DNA of 18,615 nucleotides, from positions 1-18,615 of the forward strand of contig JAHDWA010000123.1 of the NCBI GenBank assembly GCA_023382535.1, given 5' to 3'. A model generated the notes under the pieces. The model was not told the DNA's origin and searched no databases. It worked only from the letters and a program-made list of their open reading frames with translations. A program made the translations under genes and the position numbers. Source of the stretch: Anaerolineae bacterium. GTDB lineage: Bacteria; Chloroflexota; Anaerolineae; 4572-78; J111. Of this stretch, positions 14,744 through 18,615 are shown piece after piece. Each line of letters starts with the position of its first letter. Position 1 is the stretch's first letter.

Positions 14744-14766
14744 TTTCGACCTTCACCTTTCACGTT
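14744..14766 (-). repeat. Heptamer run at the dehydrogenase ribosome site (element H)
   Basis: On the minus strand: CGTGAAA GGTGAAG GTCGAAA directly followed by ATG. The first unit is identical to that of element A. No inverted partner is seen. The middle unit is the best Shine-Dalgarno for the dehydrogenase gene. Confidence 0.5.
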
Positions 14767-14767
14767 T

Positions 14768-15583
14768 TTACCCTTTCACCCCACCCCCAACCAGCCAGCC
14801 GCCATCAATGACAATGGTTTGGCCGGTGATATAATCGGAAGCATCGGAAGCCAGCAGCACCGTCGCCCCAGCCAAATCGGCGGGGATGCCGGGCCGCCCC
14901 AGCGGAATGACGCTGACCGCGCTCTCGTAAAGTTCTTCTTTGGAAAAGACCGCGTCGGTCATCGCCGTCCAAAAACGCCCCGGCGCAATGGCGTTGACGC
15001 TGATTCGCTCTTTGGCCCACTCAATCGCCAGGGCGCGGGTCAACTGGCGCATCCCACCTTTGCTGATGGCATAGAGAGCAATATTCGGCACAACAATTTC
15101 AAAAGAGAGGGACCCCAGGTTAATGATCTTGCCCTTGCCCTGCAGCCGCATTACTTTGGCCGCTTCCTGGCAGGCAAAAAAGACACTTTTGAGGTTGACT
15201 GCCATCAGCCGGTCCCAGTCGGCTTCGGTAAAGGTGTCAACCGGCTGGCGCAGATTAATTCCCGCCCCGTTGACCAAAATATCCAGGCGGCCAAAATGAG
15301 CCGCCGTCTGCTGTACGGCGGCCCGGACCGCTGCCACATCGCTAACATCAGCCGGCACTATGAGCGCCTGCCGCCCTGTCTGCCGGACCCACCCGGCTGC
15401 CTGCTCGAGCTGCTCACGGGTGCGCGCCGCCAGGGCAATGTCGGCGCCGGCGTGAGCCAGGGCCAGGGCCATCCCCAGCCCCAGGCCACGGCTGCCGCCC
15501 GTCACCAGGGCCACCCGCCCATCGAGACGCAGGCTGGGCATTTCAAATTCATCATCACGGGGTCGTCGTCTTGGTTCGGTCAT
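14768..15583 (-). CDS. SDR-family oxidoreductase
   Basis: A 271-residue classical SDR. TGGSRGLG at 28-35, NGAG at 105-108, catalytic Ser158, Tyr171, Lys175 (INLGS, YAISK), and a C-terminal ITGQTIVIDGGW. Arg after the second strand (LAARTREQL) resembles NADP-preferring gluconate 5-dehydrogenase/FabG-type members. It has a 14-residue charged N-terminal extension if ATG 15583 is used; ATG 15541 would give a 257-residue protein of usual length. Neither start has a well-spaced Shine-Dalgarno (AAGGGG lies 14 bases before 15583). It is paralogous to the SDR upstream. Substrate not evident; sugar or sugar-acid oxidation is inferred from context. Confidence 0.9.
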   Translation of the reverse strand: MTEPRRRPRDDEFEMPSLRLDGRVALVTGGSRGLGLGMALALAHAGADIALAARTREQLEQAAGWVRQTGRQALIVPADVSDVAAVRAAVQQTAAHFGRLDILVNGAGINLRQPVDTFTEADWDRLMAVNLKSVFFACQEAAKVMRLQGKGKIINLGSLSFEIVVPNIALYAISKGGMRQLTRALAIEWAKERISVNAIAPGRFWTAMTDAVFSKEELYESAVSVIPLGRPGIPADLAGATVLLASDASDYITGQTIVIDGGWLVGGGVKG

Positions 15584-15675
15584 AATAATTAGCCACTATC
15601 CCCTTTCATATTAAGACAAACAGGCTAAGGGCACAAATAATAATCTGCTTTGTGACATCCAGGTCAAAGTGAGCA
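15584..15675 (-). promoter_or_regulatory. Possible internal promoter between two SDR genes
   Basis: On the minus strand TTGTGC, a 17-bp spacer and TAATAT lie in this 92-bp gap. They could start a transcript for the downstream SDR and dehydrogenase genes. The plus strand at 15651-15659 reads TGTGACATC, the same nine bases as the left half of the CRP-like site before fbaB. Both signals are weak. Confidence 0.25.
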
Positions 15676-16440
15676 TCAATGAGCTGTCCAGCCTCCATCC
15701 ACGCTGAGAACCGCGCCGGTCATAAAGCTGCTGGCGCGACTGGCTAGAAACAGGATGGGACCGCGGATTTCGTGCATTTCAGCCCAGCGACCCATGGGAA
15801 TCTCGGCCATGATTTGGGCGCTCGCTTCAGGACTCTCCAGGACGGGCCGGTTTATTTCGGTGGCAAAAGGTCCGGGGCAGAGCACGTTGACCGTTACCCC
15901 GGTTTTGGCCAATTCTACCGCCAGCGTCCGGCTGAGCTGCATGACCGCCCCCTTGGAGCTGCCATAACTTACCCGGTACGGCAGGCCCACCAGGCTCAAT
16001 GCTGAACCCAGATTGATAATCCGGCCATAGCCGGCCTTAACCATATGCGGCGTTACCGCCCGGCAGCAGTAGAACGTGCCGGTCACGTTGACCTGTTGGA
16101 CCTGCTGCCAATCTTCATCCCTGATTTCCTGAATCGGCGCCCGGATGTTAACGCCCGCGCTGTTAACCAAAATATCAATCCGGCCCAAACGAGCCAGCCC
16201 CAGCGTCACCATGGCTTCGACCGAGGCGTGGTCGGTCACATCTACGGCACAGCCAATCACCTGGCGTTGGTTGCTGGCAGCAATCTCGGCAGCCACCCGG
16301 CTAATCTCGTCAGCATTACGCGAGCCAAGCACCAGGTCAGCGCCCGCTTCGGCCAGGGTTCGAGCCATTTCCCGGCCCAACCCGCGGGAAGCCCCGGTGA
16401 TTAAGGCGACCTGCCCGGTCAGATCGAATAAGTCATTCAT
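15676..16440 (-). CDS. SDR-family oxidoreductase, translationally coupled to the dehydratase
   Basis: A 254-residue classical [11 protein letters not shown] at 15-22, NSAG at 93-96, catalytic Ser146, Tyr159 and Lys163 (INLGS, YGSSK), C-terminal [15 protein letters not shown] after the second strand suggests NADP(H). Similarity is to gluconate 5-dehydrogenase/3-oxoacyl reductase-like SDRs. Its ATG overlaps the stop codon of the YjhG-type gene by 4 bp (ATGA), a sign of translational coupling, so it is the enzyme most tightly tied to sugar-acid metabolism here. It could act as an aldose dehydrogenase or interconvert keto-acid epimers. Confidence 0.91.
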   Translation of the reverse strand: MNDLFDLTGQVALITGASRGLGREMARTLAEAGADLVLGSRNADEISRVAAEIAASNQRQVIGCAVDVTDHASVEAMVTLGLARLGRIDILVNSAGVNIRAPIQEIRDEDWQQVQQVNVTGTFYCCRAVTPHMVKAGYGRIINLGSALSLVGLPYRVSYGSSKGAVMQLSRTLAVELAKTGVTVNVLCPGPFATEINRPVLESPEASAQIMAEIPMGRWAEMHEIRGPILFLASRASSFMTGAVLSVDGGWTAH

Positions 16441-18437
16441 CGTCCTAAGGCTCTCCTTCCGGCTTCAAGCAGTTCAATGATGGTCTCCACATCGTAAACG
16501 CAGCCGCCCCAGGTGCCCCCGCTGGCATTTTGCAGCGCCGCCCACAGGCGGGTATCGGCGGGCAGATTCGGGTCGGCAGCCAGACCAGGATGGGCCGGCC
16601 GTGCGGCCAAAACCGCTGCTCCTTCCTCTGGACTGTAACGCTGCCCGCCGTGGCCGATCAGGTCAATCGTTCCGGTCAAGTTAACCCGGTCAATCATGAT
16701 TTGGAGCGTATCCCCTTCCTGCACCCGGCCAATCGGACCCCCGGCCAACGCCTCCGGACCGATGTGGCCGATACACGCACCGGTGCTGACCCCGCTAAAC
16801 CGGGCATCGGTGATCAAAGCGACCTCCTTGCCCCAGGGCAAGTATTTGAGAGCAATGGTAATTTGGGCCGTTTCTTCCATGCCGCAGCCCAGCGGCCCCC
16901 GTCCAATCAAGACCATCACATCGCCCGGCTGGAGGCTCTGCCCGCCCTGCCCTTTGACCGCGGTAATCGCCGCCCGCTCGCTGGTGAAGACCCGTGCCGG
17001 GCCGATTTTGCGGTAGACCCCATCGGCGTCCACCACGGTTGGGTCAATTGAAGTGCTTTTGACCACCGCTCCTTCAGGGGCCAGGTTCCCCGTGGGAAAG
17101 GTGACGGTGCTGGTCAGCCCGCGCTCCCTGGCCCGCCGGGGATTCATAATCACCTCGTCGGGATCAACTTTGTCCTCGCTATAAAGCCATTCGCGCAGCC
17201 GCTTCCGCCGCTCGCTCCGCTCCCATACGTCAAGCATTTCCCCCAGGGGCCGGCCGTGGGCGGTTAGCGCGTCCAGGCGGAGCAAGCCCAAACCCCGCAG
17301 ATGCAGCATGACTTCCGGCACGCCGCCGGCCAGAAAAACCTGGACTGTGGTATGGTTCACCGGGCCATTGGGTAGAACGTCCACCAGGCGCGGCGTCAGG
17401 CGGTTGATCCGCGTCCAGTCGGCCACAGTGGGGCGGGCCAAACCGGCGGCATGGGCAATGGCCGGGATGTGCAACAGCAAATTGGTGCTGCCGCCAAAAG
17501 CGGCGTGGGTGACCATGGCGTTGTGCAGGGCGTCTTCGGTCAGGATGTCGGCCAGGGTGATCCGGGCAGCTTCCAGCTCGAGCAAAGCCTCGGCCGAGCG
17601 CCGCGCCAGGTCGAGCCAGATGGGCTGGCCGGAGGGAGCCAGGGCCGAGTGCAGCAGTGATAAGCCCAGCGCCTCGCCGACCACCTGGCTGGTGGCCGCC
17701 GTACCCAAAAACTGGCAGCCACCGCCGGGCGTGCCGCAGGCTTTACAGCCCAGCTCAGCCGCCTCGTCCAGGCTGATTTCGCCCTGAGCAAAGCGTGCGC
17801 CGATGGTCTGTATTTTGCCCGCATCCTCCCCGTGGGTTGAGGGGAGAGTCACACCGCCGGGAATGAGAATACCGGGCAAGGTGGATTGGCCGGCCAGAGC
17901 AATCATCATCGCCGGCAGCCCCTTGTCACATGTGCCAATAGCCATTACTCCGTGGCGAGTCGGCAGCGAGCGGATCAAACGGCGCAAGACAACGGCGGCA
18001 TCGTTGCGGTAGGGCAGGCTGTCCATCATGCCCCGTGTGCCCTGGGTGCGGCCATCGCAGGGATCGCTGACAAAACCGGCAAACGGGATTGCACCCAACC
18101 GCTTGAATTCCTCCGCCGCGGCCTGGACCAACAGTCCCACTTCCCAGTGACCGGTATGATAACCCAGGGCCACCGGGCGGCCATCGGGCGCACGCACCCC
18201 ACCCTGGGTGCTCAGGATGAGAAACTCCTTGCGGCGCAGGAACTGCGGCTCCCAGCCCATGCCCACATTTTGGGTCAAGCCAAAGAGGTCGCCGCTGGGA
18301 GCGTGGAGCAGAAAATCAGGGTCGAGGGGTAAACGACCCTCTGGCCCTTCGGCGTGGGTTTGAATTTTATAAAGTGCGGGGTCGGTTGAATCAATTGAGG
18401 CGGGGCTTTTTTGAGGAGATATAGACTTGGCGGTCAT
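16437..18437 (-). CDS. yjhG: YjhG/YagF-type D-xylonate (sugar-acid) dehydratase
   Basis: A 666-residue IlvD/Edd-superfamily dehydratase, collinear with E. coli YjhG (655 residues) from [15 protein letters not shown] (24-38) to [11 protein letters not shown] near the C terminus. Candidate Fe-S ligands are C127 (SDPCDGR), C170 (GTCDKGLPA) and C241 (GGGCQFLG); C231 and C234 lie nearby as in YjhG. The expected reaction is D-xylonate to 2-keto-3-deoxy-D-xylonate. AAGGAG seven bases before ATG 18437 gives a strong start. First gene of the minus-strand cluster. The KdaD-like enzyme at 10972 would use its product. The true branched-chain enzyme IlvD is shorter (about 560-620) and less similar. Confidence 0.93.
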   Translation of the reverse strand: MTAKSISPQKSPASIDSTDPALYKIQTHAEGPEGRLPLDPDFLLHAPSGDLFGLTQNVGMGWEPQFLRRKEFLILSTQGGVRAPDGRPVALGYHTGHWEVGLLVQAAAEEFKRLGAIPFAGFVSDPCDGRTQGTRGMMDSLPYRNDAAVVLRRLIRSLPTRHGVMAIGTCDKGLPAMMIALAGQSTLPGILIPGGVTLPSTHGEDAGKIQTIGARFAQGEISLDEAAELGCKACGTPGGGCQFLGTAATSQVVGEALGLSLLHSALAPSGQPIWLDLARRSAEALLELEAARITLADILTEDALHNAMVTHAAFGGSTNLLLHIPAIAHAAGLARPTVADWTRINRLTPRLVDVLPNGPVNHTTVQVFLAGGVPEVMLHLRGLGLLRLDALTAHGRPLGEMLDVWERSERRKRLREWLYSEDKVDPDEVIMNPRRARERGLTSTVTFPTGNLAPEGAVVKSTSIDPTVVDADGVYRKIGPARVFTSERAAITAVKGQGGQSLQPGDVMVLIGRGPLGCGMEETAQITIALKYLPWGKEVALITDARFSGVSTGACIGHIGPEALAGGPIGRVQEGDTLQIMIDRVNLTGTIDLIGHGGQRYSPEEGAAVLAARPAHPGLAADPNLPADTRLWAALQNASGGTWGGCVYDVETIIELLEAGRRALGR

Positions 18438-18465
18438 TGCCTGGCTCCTTATTTTTGGTTCAATT

Positions 18466-18493
18466 GAAAACGCCCTCAGCGGGGTGAGGGCGT
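18466..18493 (-). terminator. Intrinsic terminator after tRNA-Lys
   Basis: ACGCCCTCA (18470-18478) and TGAGGGCGT (18485-18493) form a perfect 9-bp stem with a 6-base loop. On the minus strand four T residues follow; on the plus strand a five-T run follows (18493-18497). It separates tRNA-Lys from the YjhG-type gene by structure. Confidence 0.75.
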
Positions 18494-18526
18494 TTTTGTT
18501 AAGCGGCTATTTGCTTCGCGAGCCAA

Positions 18527-18599
<73 letters not shown>

Positions 18600-18615
18600 A
18601 CGCGGAATTATACGC

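Noticed and set aside
14717..15592. 291-codon plus-strand open frame opposite the SDR gene
   Set aside because: Antisense to an SDR with intact catalytic residues; no recognisable domain and no ribosome site.
7289..15671. Shared 10-mer GGTCAAAGTG at 7298 and 15662 as a regulon motif
   Set aside because: A single shared 10-mer in 18.6 kb on two strands is not compelling, and only the first copy is part of a palindrome.
16530..17051. Plus-strand open frames of 100-170 codons opposite the YjhG-type gene
   Set aside because: Shadows of a full-length, motif-complete dehydratase on the other strand.

Overview
The window (18,615 bp, roughly 55-60% G+C by eye) carries a tightly packed set of bacterial metabolic genes. 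It suggests a Chloroflexota-like bacterium (Anaerolineae or relatives). The grounds are the citramalate route to isoleucine, a class I DhnA-type aldolase, FHA/SUMF1 signalling proteins, and many short-period inverted repeats between genes. This placement is inference; no rRNA or marker gene is present.

Left part (1-8506, all + strand). The window opens inside a regulatory leader: a yybP-ykoY (Mn2+) riboswitch whose 3' strand overlaps a perfect intrinsic terminator, in front of a TerC/Alx-type membrane protein. leuC and leuD follow, separated by a 70-residue antitoxin-like gene. Next come class I fructose-bisphosphate aldolase (fbaB), (R)-citramalate synthase (cimA) with its own promoter, a YbaK-type editing deacylase, and a CcrM-like adenine methyltransferase with a C-terminal RAMA-type extension. 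LeuCD and CimA together fit isoleucine synthesis from pyruvate (citramalate isomerisation uses LeuCD) as well as leucine synthesis.

Middle (8507-10971). A two-gene minus-strand operon encodes a protein with two FHA domains and an N-terminal Cys cluster, followed by a SUMF1/FGE-fold protein that lacks the paired FGE catalytic cysteines. It is driven by a near-consensus promoter (TTGACA-17-TATACT) that diverges from another near-consensus promoter (TTGACA-17-TATAGT) for the next gene.

Right part (10972-18615). A sugar-acid catabolic locus: a 2-keto-3-deoxy-pentonate dehydratase (KdaD-like, +) convergent with a six-gene minus-strand cluster. That cluster runs YjhG/YagF-type xylonate dehydratase, two SDRs, a zinc MDR dehydrogenase, a third SDR, and an ACT-less threonine/serine dehydratase. 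YjhG-type plus KdaD-type enzymes give the two dehydrations of a Weimberg-type pentose oxidation (xylonate to 2-keto-3-deoxy-pentonate to 2-oxoglutarate semialdehyde). The SDR/MDR enzymes are candidates for the sugar oxidation step. A tRNA-Lys(CUU) with its terminator lies immediately upstream of the cluster.

The most unusual signal is a set of at least seven intergenic elements made of tandem 7- or 8-bp units, most with an inverted copy of the array. Each locus uses a different unit sequence but the same architecture (2-5 degenerate units, short loop, the same units inverted). They occupy many of the longer gaps, sometimes touching stop codons or supplying the ribosome binding site.
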